NCBI GenBank assembly: GCA_947561585.1
Contig: CANNZV010001855.1
Span: forward strand, 62,001 to 126,000
Reading direction: 5' to 3'
Length of the DNA stretch: 64,000 nt
Origin: Caprella mutica
Taxonomy: Eukaryota; Arthropoda; Malacostraca; Amphipoda; Caprellidae
The notes under the pieces were generated by a model that saw only the letters and a list, made by a program, of their open reading frames with translations, did not search any database and was not told where the DNA came from. Below, in pieces: positions 48,610 to 59,667 of this stretch. Each line of letters begins with the position of its first letter. Position 1 is the first letter of the stretch. A program made the translations under genes and the position numbers.

Positions 48610-49187
48610 CATAAGGTATGTAAAATGATAACCAATCTACGCTCAAGAAATTAAAAAGAATGGTAACCAATTATTTACGCTCTGGAAATTAAAATATACT
48701 GATAACTAATTTACGCTCAAGAAATTAAAAAAAAACTGTAACCAATTTAGGCTGAAGAAATTAAAAAAAACTGTAACCAATTTAGGCTCAAGAAATTAAA
48801 AAAAAACTGTAACCAATTTACGCTCAAGAAATTAAAAAAAAACTGTAACCAATTCAGGCTCAAGAAATTAAAAAAAAACTGTAACCAATTTACGCTCAAG
48901 AAATTAAAAAAAAACTGTAACCAATTTACGCTCAAGAAATTTAAAAAAAACTGTAACCAATTTAGGCTGAAGAAATTAAAAAAAACTGTAACCAATTTAG
49001 GCTCAAGAAATTAAAAAAAAACTGTAACCAATTCAGGCTCAAGAAATTAAAAAAAACTGTAACCAATTTACGCTCAAGAAATTAAAAAAAATAATAACCA
49101 ATTTACGCTCAAGAGATTGAAAAAAAATGATAACAAATTTAGGCTCAAGAAATTAAAAAAAATTATAACCAATTTACTCTCAAGTAG
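48610..49187. repeat. ~36-bp A-rich minisatellite, about 15 copies
   Basis: Units contain CTCAAGAAATTAAAAAAAAC and TGTAACCAATTTAC. The poly-A tract varies from about 5 to 9 bases, so unit length drifts. Edge copies carry TGATAACC or ATAATAACC instead of TGTAACC. Confidence 0.92.
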
Positions 49188-49970
49188 TTAAAAATTAGAA
49201 CCGAAACACCAATATATAGTTATCAATCAAAATATCAATTAAGTAGAATATTATTTTCAAAGTATATACCTATAATTCAAAAGGATATTTTAACCCTTAT
49301 TTATATCAATAGAGTATATTCTTTTCAATCACAATTACTAACATTTCCATACCGTGTCCCTACCTATAACATCATTTTCTCATTATTTCTAAATAGCTAA
49401 CTAGGTAGCTCATCACAGACGGTGTTTAACGTTCGTCTATCGCTATGTTTGTTACGTCGTTCACTCTTTAATATTTAATAACATTTTACACGGCACGTAT
49501 ACGCTTGTCACTTTTGTTTGTAAGTTTTGTTTTAATTTATTAACACTTCATTCCATTTATGGTTAGATAGTTATTATGTCCCAGACTTTTACTTACTGAT
49601 TAGCAAAAAATAGCAAAAGTGCTATTTATTTAAAGCTTATTTTAAAATTTCATGTTTGTTTACATTAGTTAAATAGCATGGCTACTTATGGAAAATTAAT
49701 AGTAATTAATATTTTATATACAGTTTCAAAGCTTATTTATTTATATATACTGTGTTCCTTTATTTATTAAATGTTTTGTATATATAATATATATTTATAA
49801 GGTTTTAAAACTACAAAAGTAAATTTGTATGTTAATTTATTTATTCTTTAGTGTAGTTGAATTCATATTTTTTATATCAATGACAACATAAAATATTAAG
49901 GTTTATATTATTAGATTACGGTGTTTATATTTATTTACATTATTATTCTAACCCAGAATAAAAGTAACGG
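49188..49970. other. AT-rich DNA, nothing recognised
   Basis: No gene or repeat seen. Confidence 0.5.
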
Positions 49971-50370
49971 TGGGGCCATAGAAAATTTTGCAGCTTCCCC
50001 TCTTAATCTCCTATTGCCCCACCATAGCTTCCCCTCTTAATCTCCTATGGCCCCACCATACCTCCCCAACTTAATCTGCTATGGCCCCACCATAACTTTC
50101 TCTCTTAATCTCCTATGGCCCCACCATACCATTCCCTCTTAATCTCCTATGGCTCCACCATACCATTCCCAACTTAATCTTCTATTGCCCCACCATAACT
50201 TCCCAACTTAATCTGCTATGGCCTACCATACCTGCCCCTCTTATTCTTCCCCGGCCCCACCATACCTTCCCAACTTAATCTCTTATGGCCCCACCATAAT
50301 TTTCTCTCTCAATCTCCTATGGTCCCACCATACCTTCCCCTCTTAATCTCCTATGACCCCACCATACATA
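49971..50370. repeat. GGGGCCATAG family: one left arm, ~11-12 right arms
   Basis: A single left arm (GTAACGGTGGGGCCATAGAA at about 49975) is followed by tandem right arms with CTTAATCTCCTATGGCCCCA and CCATACCTTCCC or CCATAACTTTCTC. Mirror image of the 44.4-kb locus: here only the right arm has grown. Confidence 0.9.
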
Positions 50371-51288
50371 CCATATCTTTCAACTCTTCATTTCTTCTCT
50401 AATGTATTTTAAATGGTCTACCTACTATTGTTTCCTCCTTATTTAAATGTTTTAAAGACGCTAAGTAACTATTTAGTAAATGTCTAACATTGACGATATA
50501 TATGCTAAAAAAAATTATAGATATTTTCTGCTGGTTTAATCTTTTATCTATATACTTTACTTATTTCATAGAATTTTAATTCATTTCGTGAAATTTTATT
50601 TCATTCCATGGAATTTTAATTTATTTCATAGAGATTAATTTTATTTCGTGGAATTTAATTAATTTTTTTCTTGAATTTTAATTTAATAAATGCATGAACT
50701 TTCATCCGTCACTTCAATATCATATTTTGTATATAGTTCGATAAATTACTCTGTATTATTCGTACATAGTGTCAAATACCTAGTCATTAATTTTACTATT
50801 GTGAGTTACTATTTGAATATTATTTTTAATATAAATAAATGCGTTCTATAATTTTTATGGTAAAGTAAGTAAATTTCAGACTATAAAGTTCAACTTTATA
50901 CATCGTTCTAATTTTGTTTATTCTATATACAGTATACCTAGCTATGTATATGAATTATATTATAAATTGATATAAGAAAGAGATATAGAATAACATTTTA
51001 TTAATATTTTTGTATAAATAAATATTGAAACATAATTAAATGAAATCGATGCCTATTTTTTATTATACACTATTTAATAGTTACTCTATATTTAAAAAAA
51101 CTGCTATCTTTTAAAATAGGAAAACTTATTTAATTGTTTTCATTTCAGCTCGATTTAAAATGTAATTAAGAAAATCATTAAAAGTCATTACTTTGAAAGG
51201 GTTTGCTCACTATATTAGGTATTTGGAAGATAGGCTTTCGAGTCACTTGAGTTCATGTGAATTTAGCCATGTCCAAGAGTCACTTTAA
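50371..51288. other. AT-rich DNA, nothing recognised
   Basis: A short imperfect repetition of TTTTAATTTATTTC and ATGGAATTTTAAT occurs around 50570-50660. No gene. Confidence 0.5.
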
Positions 51289-51592
51289 AGTTATGGTGGG
51301 GCCATAGAAGATTGAGAGGGGAAGTTATGGTGGGGCCATAGAAGATTAGGACGGGAAGGTATGGTGGGGCCATAGAAGATTAAGAGGGGAAGTTATGGTG
51401 GGGCCATAGGAGATTGAGAGGGGAAGGTATGGTGGGGCCATAGGAGATTGAGAGAGAAAAGTATGGTGGGGCCATAAGAGATTAAGAGGGGAAGGTATGG
51501 TGGGGCCTTAGAAGATTAGGGGGGGACCTTTTCCTAATCTTCTACGGTCCCACATATTTTCCCCTTACAATCTTCTATGGCCCCACCATAAC
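51289..51592. repeat. GGGGCCATAG family: ~7 left arms, 2 right arms
   Basis: Left arms (GTTATGGTGGGGCCATAGAA, GATTGAGAGGGGAA) repeat with a 34-bp period to about 51510. They then meet right arms (CCTAATCTTCTACGGTCCCA and CAATCTTCTATGGCCCCACC) across a short hinge near 51525. Confidence 0.9.
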
Positions 51593-52280
51593 TTCCATCT
51601 ACGTAACCCACGAAAATTCACTATTATTATCAATTACAATCGTTCATTGAATGACGTTGATCATGCTGCGATTATTTAAAATTTAGTTAACTAATTATTA
51701 CTTTGAATTCTAAAACCGAGAGTCCGAAAGCGCAACATCTTTGATTTTTTAGTTCGACAGGTGGAAGGTTCGAATTACTGCCCCTTGTGTGATAGCTGTG
51801 GGAAAGGATGAAATAATGCTCTAAAATATCTGGTTCATAAAAAACTGAAAAAAAACTATAATAAAAAAATCGCATGCATCATCAAATTCAGGAATCTTTA
51901 ATTTAATAATTAATTTAGGACCTAAAATAATTTAGGACCTAATAAAATTTTAATTTTAAAATAGGTCCGTTATGTTTTTTAGTTTCATGGACATTATAAT
52001 TATATTAAAAACTAAAAAAAATGATAACTGAAGATATTTACTAAATGCAAATATAAACATTTAACCTAAATACAAACTACACAATAACAGCTGTACACAA
52101 ACATTTATCAAAAGTACAAAGAATTTCAATATTCAAAATAATTAATTTTAACTAAATATTGTGTTCAGGTCTAGAGAGACTTAGGTGGCTTTGTTATGGA
52201 TCACTCTAGTTAAAGTCGTTCAAAATGACTTACTTCTAGTGTCGAAAGATATGCTCACAGTGATCAGTCAAACGAGTGAG
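51593..52280. other. AT-rich DNA, no supported gene
   Basis: A 62-codon minus frame at 51687-51875 has no recognisable domain. GGTTCGAATTA near 51768 is only a partial tRNA-type B box. Confidence 0.45.
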
Positions 52281-52360
52281 GGAGCTATGGTGGGGCCATA
52301 GAAGATTAAGATGCTTGCCCCTCTTAATCGTATATGGCCCCACCATAATTTTATCTTTGG
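52281..52360. mobile_element. Simple GGGGCCATAG-family hairpin
   Basis: Left arm GCTATGGTGGGGCCATAGAA with GATTAAG, loop ATGCTTG, right arm CCCCTCTTAATCGTATATGG with CCCCACCATAATTTTATC. Unexpanded form. Confidence 0.85.
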
Positions 52361-52747
52361 ACATCTAGTAGAAGATTGGCCAATTTTACGTATGGAATAA
52401 CTACATTATCTAATAAATTCAAAAAAAGAAATAGAGAAGTTAAGCCAAAAATATGTTTGTAAAATTTAATGAAATAATTATAATTCTAGGTAAATTCCTA
52501 TTGTTTCTTATAGAAAACTGTGCAACTTTACTACCACTTCTGTATGAAGGACGCTCGAAACTTTCTAGTTTTATAATTTTTTTCAGAAATTTTTTCGTCA
52601 AAATGGAAACATGAAATCATAACTGTTTTTCCGTAGCAACTAATACTTTATGAGCTATGAGCGTTTGAAGTTATTTATTCCCAATCTATTACTGATGAAA
52701 AGCAAATTTTGAAATTTCTTCTTATTCCGAAGAGTCTCAACACAGAG
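52361..52747. other. AT-rich DNA, nothing recognised
   Basis: No gene or repeat seen. Confidence 0.5.
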
Positions 52748-52990
52748 GGCAGTATTGTAGTTTGTTGTATCCGCTAGTTTGTTGTACTGCACACTTCATG
52801 ATTGTTTAATGACCTGGCAGGGGGGTTAGGGGGCAAGTTCTCTGTTACACAAATGGAAAACATCACCGAAAGGGGAGAGATCCGATAGTGTATCAGGGGG
52901 TATGACGCCCTCTTAAACCCCCTACCAGGTTATTAAACAATCATGAAGTGTACGGTACAACAAACTAGCGGATACAACATTACAGCTGCC
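52748..52990. mobile_element. 243-bp palindromic element of the TAGTTTGTTGTATCCGCTAG family
   Basis: Both ends begin GGCAG and run into TTGTATCCGCTAGTTTGTTG, CACTTCATGATTG, then CCTGGCAGGGGG, in opposite orientation, for about 75 bp. The central part is GGGG/CCCC-rich. This is the only locus in the window with both ends, so it defines the module seen alone at 23952, 31092 and 46326 as a terminal inverted repeat. No clear target duplication; no coding capacity. Confidence 0.8.
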
Positions 52991-53322
52991 TATAAATATA
53001 TATATACGATTTTAATATTTTCAATGATAGAACTCCTATTGTACTGAGGGGGGAAAAAAGCGATTGAGAAGACTGATGTACACACAAAACGATTAAAATT
53101 TATATCATATCTACAATAGAAATTTACTAAATTTTTGTAAATTTACCAGTGAAAGTGTAATAAATTATATAAATTAAAATATAAGTATAGAATAATAATT
53201 ATCAAGTGTGAATAAATTTAAAGTACTTATTTAAGTAATTTGAATGCGATAAATCATTTTTCATACCATTTTCTCCCCATCAAAATAACTCACTATATAG
53301 TGTGTTTAAATCACTCTACAAC
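52991..53322. other. AT-rich DNA, nothing recognised
   Basis: No gene seen. CTCACTATATAGTG near 53290 already resembles the core of the following array. Confidence 0.5.
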
Positions 53323-53660
53323 TTTAAATCAACTCACTATAGCGAGTAAGATTGTTTCACTGCTTTAAATCAACTCACTATAGCGAGTAAGATTGTTTCA
53401 CTGCTTTAAATCAACTCACTATAGCGAGTAAGATTGTTTCACTGCTTTAAATCAACTCACTATAGCGAGTAAGATTGTTTCACTGCTTTAAATCAACTCA
53501 CTATAGCGAGTAAGATTGTTTCACTGCTTTAAATCAACTCACTATAGCGAGTAAGATTGTTTCACTGCTTTAAATCAACTCACTATAGCGAGTAAGATTG
53601 TTTCACTGCTTTAAATCAACTCACTAAAGCGAGTTAGATTATTTCACTGCTTTAGATACA
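53323..53660. repeat. 41-bp minisatellite with CTCACTATAGCGAG core, ~8 copies
   Basis: Units contain TTTAAATCAACTCACTATAG and CGAGTAAGATTGTTTCACTG. The core is a near-palindrome. Interior copies are identical; edge copies (ACTAAAGCGAGTTAG, ACTCATCTCAGTGAG) are diverged. Confidence 0.94.
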
Positions 53661-54307
53661 CTCATCTCAGTGAGTTACTCTACTCTACATTCACACTCAT
53701 TGCAAACACGTACCCAGACAATACAGAGAATCACACCGAAAGTGTTCCAAAGAAAGAACTCTGCAATCAGTACCTATTGTTTCATAGGTTAGATCTTAAC
53801 GCTGTTTCCTAGCTGATGCGACCTTAGACATCTTGTGTTCGAAAGACTTACTTAATTACCTACACAAAGCTGGGTAATTTGCACACTTGTATCATTTATA
53901 GTAAATTGTAAATTGTTCGCAATGTTGTGTTATAAGAGGATAAATTATATGATATTTGAAAATGAATAGGAACAACCGAATTTTAAGAAAACATTTTTTA
54001 AGTTGTGGACTGACCGATTGTTCTTAAATTTGCAAGATGTATGAAACTTTGTAAAAGCAAAGATATCACATTTTGTTTGTGTATCTTTTTAGATTTAGGC
54101 ATCAGTTTTAAGAATAAGAAGATATTATTTTCAAAAGATTAGAAGTCGGTCAGGTTATATGGTAGAATAAAAACGGAATCAGTTTTAAAATCCTTGTAAC
54201 ATTTCTAACACAAGTAGGAATCGATAGGGACATGAAAACCCACTACCTGAAGACTCTTTTTCAGCAAAAACAAAAGCACCAAATTTGATGGGTTGTTCCC
54301 CTTAAAA
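53661..54307. other. AT-rich DNA, nothing recognised
   Basis: No gene or repeat seen. Confidence 0.5.
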
Positions 54308-54870
54308 GATTTTGACATTTGAAAAGGAAAGTAATTTTTTAGATTTTTAACAAATGCGAGTGAATTCCTAGATTTTGACAATTGAAAGTGATTTGACAAT
54401 TTTTGACAATTGAAAGTGAATTTGACGATTTTTGACAATTGCAAGTGAATTTCTAGATTTTTGACATATGAAAGTAAATTTCTAGATTTTTGACAGTTGA
54501 AAGTGAATTTCTAGATTTTTGACAGTTGAAAGTGAATTTCTAGATTGTTTACATTTGAAAGTGAATTTCACAATTTCTGACAACTGAAAGTGAATTCTAT
54601 ATTTTTGACAATTGAAAGTGAATTTCACAATTTCTGACAACTGAAAGTGAATTCTATATTTTTGACAATTGAAAGTGAATTTCTAGATTGTTTACATTTG
54701 AAAGTGAATTTCTAGATTGTTTACATTTGAAAGTGAATTTCTAGATTGTGTACATTTGAAAATGAATTTCTAGATTGTTTACATTTGAAAGTGAATTTCA
54801 CGATTTTTAACATTAGAAAGTGAATTTCTAGATTTTGACCTGAGAATGTTAATTTAGCGATTTTTAACAT
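54308..54870. repeat. ~29-bp minisatellite, about 19 copies
   Basis: Units contain GAAAGTGAATTTCTAGATTT plus TTGACAATT, TTGACAGTT or GTTTACATTT. Sub-families GTTTACATTT and TTTCACAATTTCTGACAACT occur in blocks. GTGAATTTCTAGATT-type units with GAATTC-like centres are AT-rich, and frames over them are artefacts. Confidence 0.92.
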
Positions 54871-55005
54871 TTAATTAAATTACTTCACTTTTTTTAAATT
54901 TAGCTCAAGAATAATTTTCCTTTTGAATTTACTCATACATGTGTTTCTTAAATAAATTGCATAGTACAATTGATGCCCATTAGTTCAATTTAAGAAAATT
55001 GTTAG

Positions 55006-55163
55006 GTATATCGATAACTACAATGATATATAATATGAACCTGGTTAAAAAAGCACATAGAAATCACATATTAAGAAGCAGCTATATACTACACCAATAT
55101 CTTGGTGATGATACAAAACACGCAATACTTCGATTAGTTACAGATTGTCAGCACTCTTTAAAG
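55006..55163 (+). other. Unassigned open frame bounded by AG and GT
   Basis: The frame is open from about 54999 to 55241 and reads HRNHILRSSYILHQYLGDDT followed by KHAILRLVTDCQHSLK, more protein-like than the surroundings. It is preceded by TTGTTAG and contains AAAG followed by GTACAT at 55163, so an internal exon is conceivable, although the upstream sequence lacks a good pyrimidine tract. The ILH...I..L.....LK spacing faintly recalls the region before the last membrane segment of insect gustatory receptors; no TY-containing final segment is seen nearby. Treat as unproven. Confidence 0.15.
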
Positions 55164-55369
55164 GTACATATTATTTACTTTTGTAAGAGAAATGCTATTG
55201 CACTAAATCTAGAAGAACAAAGTATAAAAATAAACATATAAGAACAAAATCAAAAAGAAAAATGTGATTCGAACGATACCAAAATTTGACTAATATTAAA
55301 AAAAAAATCTGATGTAACCCTAATGAATGTTAATCAAGCAAACTTTAGTAATTTTAATCTGAATGGTAA

Positions 55370-55703
55370 TCCAAACCATAGTAAATAATTAAAGAAGTAT
55401 GCTAAGTTTCGAATTCATTGACGGTGAACTTGATTGGTTCTTCAGAAACGATGTAAACAAATGACGTCACACAGACTACTGTCAAGTATTATTAGTTGAA
55501 TATTATAAGTGAATAGAGTGTAAAGCGTGATAAAAAGACAACTTTATTCAAGTTTATTTCCATAAAAATGCATATTTAACTTAATAATAGCACATTCATT
55601 ATTTATAAACAAATTGAAAATACTATGTGTGACGTCACACAGAGTGTTTTCGGATGTTCCAATGTTGTACTTAGCTTACTTCTCTATTTATTTACTATGA
55701 TCC
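55370..55703 (-). mobile_element. MITE-like element with CRE-type palindromes, copy 2
   Basis: Reverse-oriented copy of 742-1075, about 75-80 percent identical by eye. Its own ends are inverted: CCATAGTAAATAATTAAAGA at the left and TCTCTATTTATTTACTATG at the right, each followed inward by GTATGCTAAGT/ACTTAGCTTAC. GTGTGACGTCACACAG near 55626 and AATGACGTCACACAG near 55462 keep both octamers. It adjoins the 29-bp array at 55700. Confidence 0.7.
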
Positions 55704-55945
55704 AAACATCTTTAGGTACATCTCGATAACCCAAACATCTCGAGGTATATCTCGATAATCCAAACATCTCGAGGTATATCTCGATAACCCAAATATCTCG
55801 AGGAATCTCTCGATAATCCAAATATCTCGATAACCCAAACATCTCGAGGTACATCTCGATAACCCAAACATCTCGAGGTACATCTCGATGACCCAAACAT
55901 CTCGAGGTATCTCTCGATAATCCAAACATTTCGAAGTATCTCTAA
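55700..55945. repeat. 29-bp minisatellite with CTCGAG, about 8-9 copies
   Basis: Units contain AACCCAAACATCTCGAGGTA and CATCTCGAT. One short unit near 55815-55830 lacks the CTCGAG part. Minus-strand frames in three phases are artefacts. Confidence 0.92.
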
Positions 55946-56824
55946 TCTGAATGATAATCTCTGTGATAGAGATCTCTCGTATAAAAACACATGTATTTAC
56001 ATTAGATAAAGACGTAGAGTGTATAATGAAGCTAACAAGCTGTTAGATCTTGACAGGGGGCAATTTGGTACAGTATCGATGAAATCAGTGGAATATTAAT
56101 GCTTTTGTACGAAGAAATTACAGAAGGGTAGAGTTACATCGTTTATTAAGAAACTCCATGTAAATGATCTAATTCATGAATAAAACATTAATATTGATGG
56201 ATGAATTTTAGAATATGTTTGCATATAATTATTGGACACTTTTTCATATAATGAAACAGCTGTATGTGTATGTGTATACATTGTAAACGTGAATAAAGTT
56301 AAAGAATTTATAGCATTTATAATTTAGTTATCGTATTTGAGAATCAATTTTTGGTTGGTCAGCTTATTTTATTTTTTAAATCATTCAAAAAGAATTATAA
56401 AATTTATAACACATAATTTCAGTTTTTTTAATTAGTTAAAAACGACATAGAAATTTAACAAAACTTAGTTTTAGGATAAGTTCAAAAGTTATGCTTTAAT
56501 AAAAAACTTCATATACCAAAATTAAAATTCATTTTAATTTAAATATTATTTAACATTGGATATTGTAATCAGTATATAGGAAACATAAGTTGATACGTTA
56601 TATCAAAGAAATTTAAATATTTTTATATATGAAAGTTGATATAACATTGGAATAAAAAATGCAAAATAGAGTTTCTCCAAAGCAACAATGGTTTAAATTG
56701 AAGGTGGAGATGTGACAGATGCACGCCAGAAAAAACATTAATTTGGTTGTCACTTTGGAAATGACAATAGAACGGATAACGTGAGACCTAACGGCGAAAA
56801 GAGTCATGTACTCTGGTACTGTAG
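55946..56824. other. AT-rich DNA, no supported gene
   Basis: A 64-codon minus frame at 56613-56807 shows no recognisable domain. Confidence 0.45.
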
Positions 56825-56911
56825 AGGTTTGGTGGGGCCATGGAAGATTAAGAGGGGTATGGTGGGGCCATGGAAGATTAAGAGGGGTATGGTGGGGCCA
56901 TGGAAGATTAA
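56825..56911. repeat. GGGGCCATAG family: three left arms, split by an insertion
   Basis: Three units of GTATGGTGGGGCCATGGAAG and ATTAAGAGGG with a 30-bp period. The third is interrupted at its TTAA (56908-56911) by the element at 56912-57372, and the array resumes at 57373. Confidence 0.9.
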
Positions 56912-57372
56912 CCCGTTACCTACCATGATCTCCTATTAGATCACTCAACTACAAATTTCCTAATTATCTGTCAAAATTTACTCATATCTAACCTACACTG
57001 AGAAAAAAATATACGAGTCAAATTGACTCAAAATTTGAGTTTTCACTTTGTCCCAAAACCGACTCAAAAATGCGAGTCAATTTGACTCATCCTAACATTT
57101 TACTCAAAATTAAGAGTCATATTGACTCCTAATTCATAGTCAGATTGACTCAGGTAGAGTCAATCAAGAAAAAAAAACTGCAATATTGGAGTTTTGCAGC
57201 CTTGACTCAAGCGATGAGTCAGGTTGACTCGCATTTTTTCTCAATGTACATATGTTTTGAACATATGTACATTGAACATAATGAACGTAGAAATTGTGCA
57301 TGAATTTTGATAGAAAATTGAGAAATTTGTAATTTTTGAGTGATCTCATATGAGATTACTGGTTGGTAATGG
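56912..57372. mobile_element. 461-bp TTAA-targeted element inserted in a minisatellite unit
   Basis: Starts CCCGTTACCTACCATGATCT and ends with the inverted match (the end reads TACTGGTTGGTAATGG). The inverted ends extend through GAGATCACTCA, ACAAATTTC and ATCAAAATT for about 70 bp with mismatches. The host unit contains TTAA; the right copy is TTAG followed by GAGGGGTATGG, exactly the array continuation. A TTAA duplication and CCC start fit a piggyBac-type MITE. A second element (56996-57246) is nested inside. Confidence 0.8.
56996..57246. mobile_element. 251-bp TA-flanked element nested in the TTAA element
   Basis: Starts CACTGAGAAAAAAATA and ends TTTTTTCTCAATG, flanked by TA at 56994-56995 and 57247-57248. 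The interior is dominated by palindromic GAGTCAATTTGACTC-like motifs at variable spacing (about 57016, 57077, 57113, 57140, 57216). TGAGTCA is also the AP-1 core, but the density is better explained as an internal repeat of the element. Immediately right is a separate palindrome TGTACATATGTT/AACATATGTACA (57245-57271). Confidence 0.75.
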
Positions 57373-57445
57373 TTAGGAGGGGTATGGTGGGGCCATGGAA
57401 GATTAAGAGGGGACCATACATATTCTTCAATATCCCTACCATAAC
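57373..57445. repeat. GGGGCCATAG family: array continuation and right arm
   Basis: GAGGGGTATGGTGGGGCCAT, GGAAGATTAAGAGGGG, then a diverged right arm (TATTCTTCAATATCCCTACC, ATAACTTTATCTC). Together with 56825-56911 this is one array split by the insertion. Confidence 0.85.
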
Positions 57446-59060
57446 TTTATCTCTTCTTTATATGAAATTTAGAAAATTTCCATGAACATTTTAGGGTTTA
57501 GGAAGAAACTTCATGGAACCCATGCAGACCTCTTGTACAGTCCTAAAAAATATTAAATTTATTGCAATAATCTGACACTTAATTAGGCTCACAGTTTTCG
57601 GTAAGTGGGTGTCAACAGAGGTCATGCTAGGTCAGACAATATATTTCAATTCTTTATATGTTTACTTTTTGAAGGATATATACCGAAATCTATAGCTAAA
57701 TGATTCTCCCAATAAAGAATGTTTATATTGAATATGTTCTTCAGTCACGCTAGTTAGAATTTCTCACAGCGTTCTGTACCTACTAGTAAGGTTAAAAGTT
57801 CTACCAAGCTATTGAGAAAAGAAGATACCAATTCCGTTCCTGGAACTAGAAGAGCTTATCAGATAGCAGTGTATTTACCGCATGGCTGAACACATGTCAA
57901 CTAGTGAAAATTCTTTGCTGGTGAAGATGACAACTCTGAATAACATGTCAATTCTATAGGAAGGTGAGTGGAATCTTTTGTAATAGTCTATAATTAAAAG
58001 AATATGTCATATGTAGAGAAAAGGAATATCACTTAATATTCTATGGCAAAACAATGAATTGCTAATAACTGCTATTTAAATTAGTTGTAGTAATGAAGAA
58101 CGATATCACTCAATAAGAATAAAGGAGATCAAAATATTTTGACTGACAGCTCTTGGTGGGTAAGAAAATTCTGTAAAATCGTTTACCTTTAATTCATTAG
58201 TTTATATAATCATTTAATTTTAATTTTAATCATTTAACTCCGAAGTGAACCAATAAATGTTATGGAAGGTGAATTATCAAAAAACTTTGTGATTCAATAG
58301 GGTTTCCTCAATCTGATCTACTGAAAAATGGAGAAAATTTTACAATATTTATATACTAAATCACCATTGATTAATTTATGAAGAATTTCTACTAATTTTC
58401 CTATGTATACTTTGGCTGAAATTGTTTTTTCTTGGCCTTAAAAATTAAATTTGAATATACAGTGAAACTCCTTAGTTATAAATTATTGATTTCTTCTTAC
58501 CTCAAAGCCACTTCATATCTCGAGTGCACTGGATAGTTTTCTATGATTAAAATCTTAGAAAACTATGGTCATTGAGGGATAACTGGGATGAAATTCTCGA
58601 TGTATATTATTTTCTTTAATTTAAGCATAGAAAATACTTCATAAATCAAATGCATTTCATAACTCAGGTCCTTCATCACTCGAGTGCTTCATAATTCATA
58701 ACTCAGAAGTTTTACTGTCATTCATAATCCAGTGTAAATCTCAGTGTACATGAATCGTTTCAATTTGTTCTTGAAAAAATATAATGAGTGTTTCTTCACA
58801 TGAGAATAACCGTAAGGTCGTTCTTCTATCCAATGAAGCATCTTCACGGAACTCTAATTGATTAATGCCTCATGGTTACTTGGAACCCCACTTATCACCA
58901 CCTTAACGGGTGAAAATTGAAAGCGTGTGCTCTATAGATTTATTTAAGTTCGTGCCAGTCATTTTCCAGAGGAAACAAACATGTTCCAGTACTCTAGATT
59001 AGACTATTTCAGTTCCAGGCGAACAACACCACTATTTCTTTGGGCGAACTTGATGGCGGT
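57446..59060. other. AT-rich DNA, nothing recognised
   Basis: No supported gene, RNA or repeat. Confidence 0.5.
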
Positions 59061-59070
59061 AGTTTGAAGA

Positions 59071-59120
59071 CCAATCAGAAACCAGCTAACTTTAAAACAA
59101 GTATATCTTTTGACCAATCA
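59071..59120. promoter_or_regulatory. Two direct CCAAT boxes
   Basis: GACCAATCAG occurs at about 59069-59078 and 59112-59121, 43 bp apart in the same orientation. Paired CCAAT boxes at such spacing occur in animal promoters. An open frame lies about 260 bp downstream (59383-59667). No TATA box or start is proven. Confidence 0.25.
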
Positions 59121-59382
59121 GTGGCTGTGCTTTAGAAACGTCATCATAGCAAACAAGATAATATAGGTACCAGTAACTTGAGGCTATGATGCTAGTTGGT
59201 TAATTTTCTAATGAAAAAGAAGGTAGGTACACTACCTAACTGTATGAGCCATCTTGAAAAGGACTAAGAGGAAATCGTGACTTTAGAAATGAACCTTATA
59301 GATTAGGAGTATAGAGTGTATTATCCTTTGCAGATCTTTTCAATAGTTGCATCCTAACTTTACTCGGTTAATTGAAGTTTAA

Positions 59383-59667
59383 GAGTATTCAGTTAGAGTT
59401 AAGTTATTCTATTCTCTTGGGAAAACGTGGAAAGTAAATGATAATTGGAACGAATTTGTAAGCAGTCGTGAGAAATCTTCTATAGCCATGAATCTGCAAC
59501 GAATAATAACTGAAGACCAGAAATCATTAGTGATATATATGAAAAATACTCTGATTGGAGAATTGACCTTGAAATGCAACCCAGACTTACTTTCAAAAGT
59601 AAATGAAATTATAAAAACTAGATTGAAATTGATCAGCAATAATCCTTCAATTCTAATGATAATTTAA
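59383..59667 (+). other. Unassigned 94-codon open frame
   Basis: Open from after a TAA at 59380-59382 to TAA at 59665-59667. The first internal ATG is near 59488. It includes WKVNDNWNEFVSSREKSS, then NLQRIITEDQKSLVIYMKNT, then LLSKVNEIIKTRLKLISNN, with a mixed, soluble-protein-like composition. No family is recognised, and a 94-codon open stretch is expected a few times by chance in this much AT-rich DNA. The minus strand is also open over 76 codons. Confidence 0.2.

Noticed and set aside
51753..51785. tRNA-like B box GGTTCGAATTA
   Set aside because: Only a partial match to the consensus and no cloverleaf.
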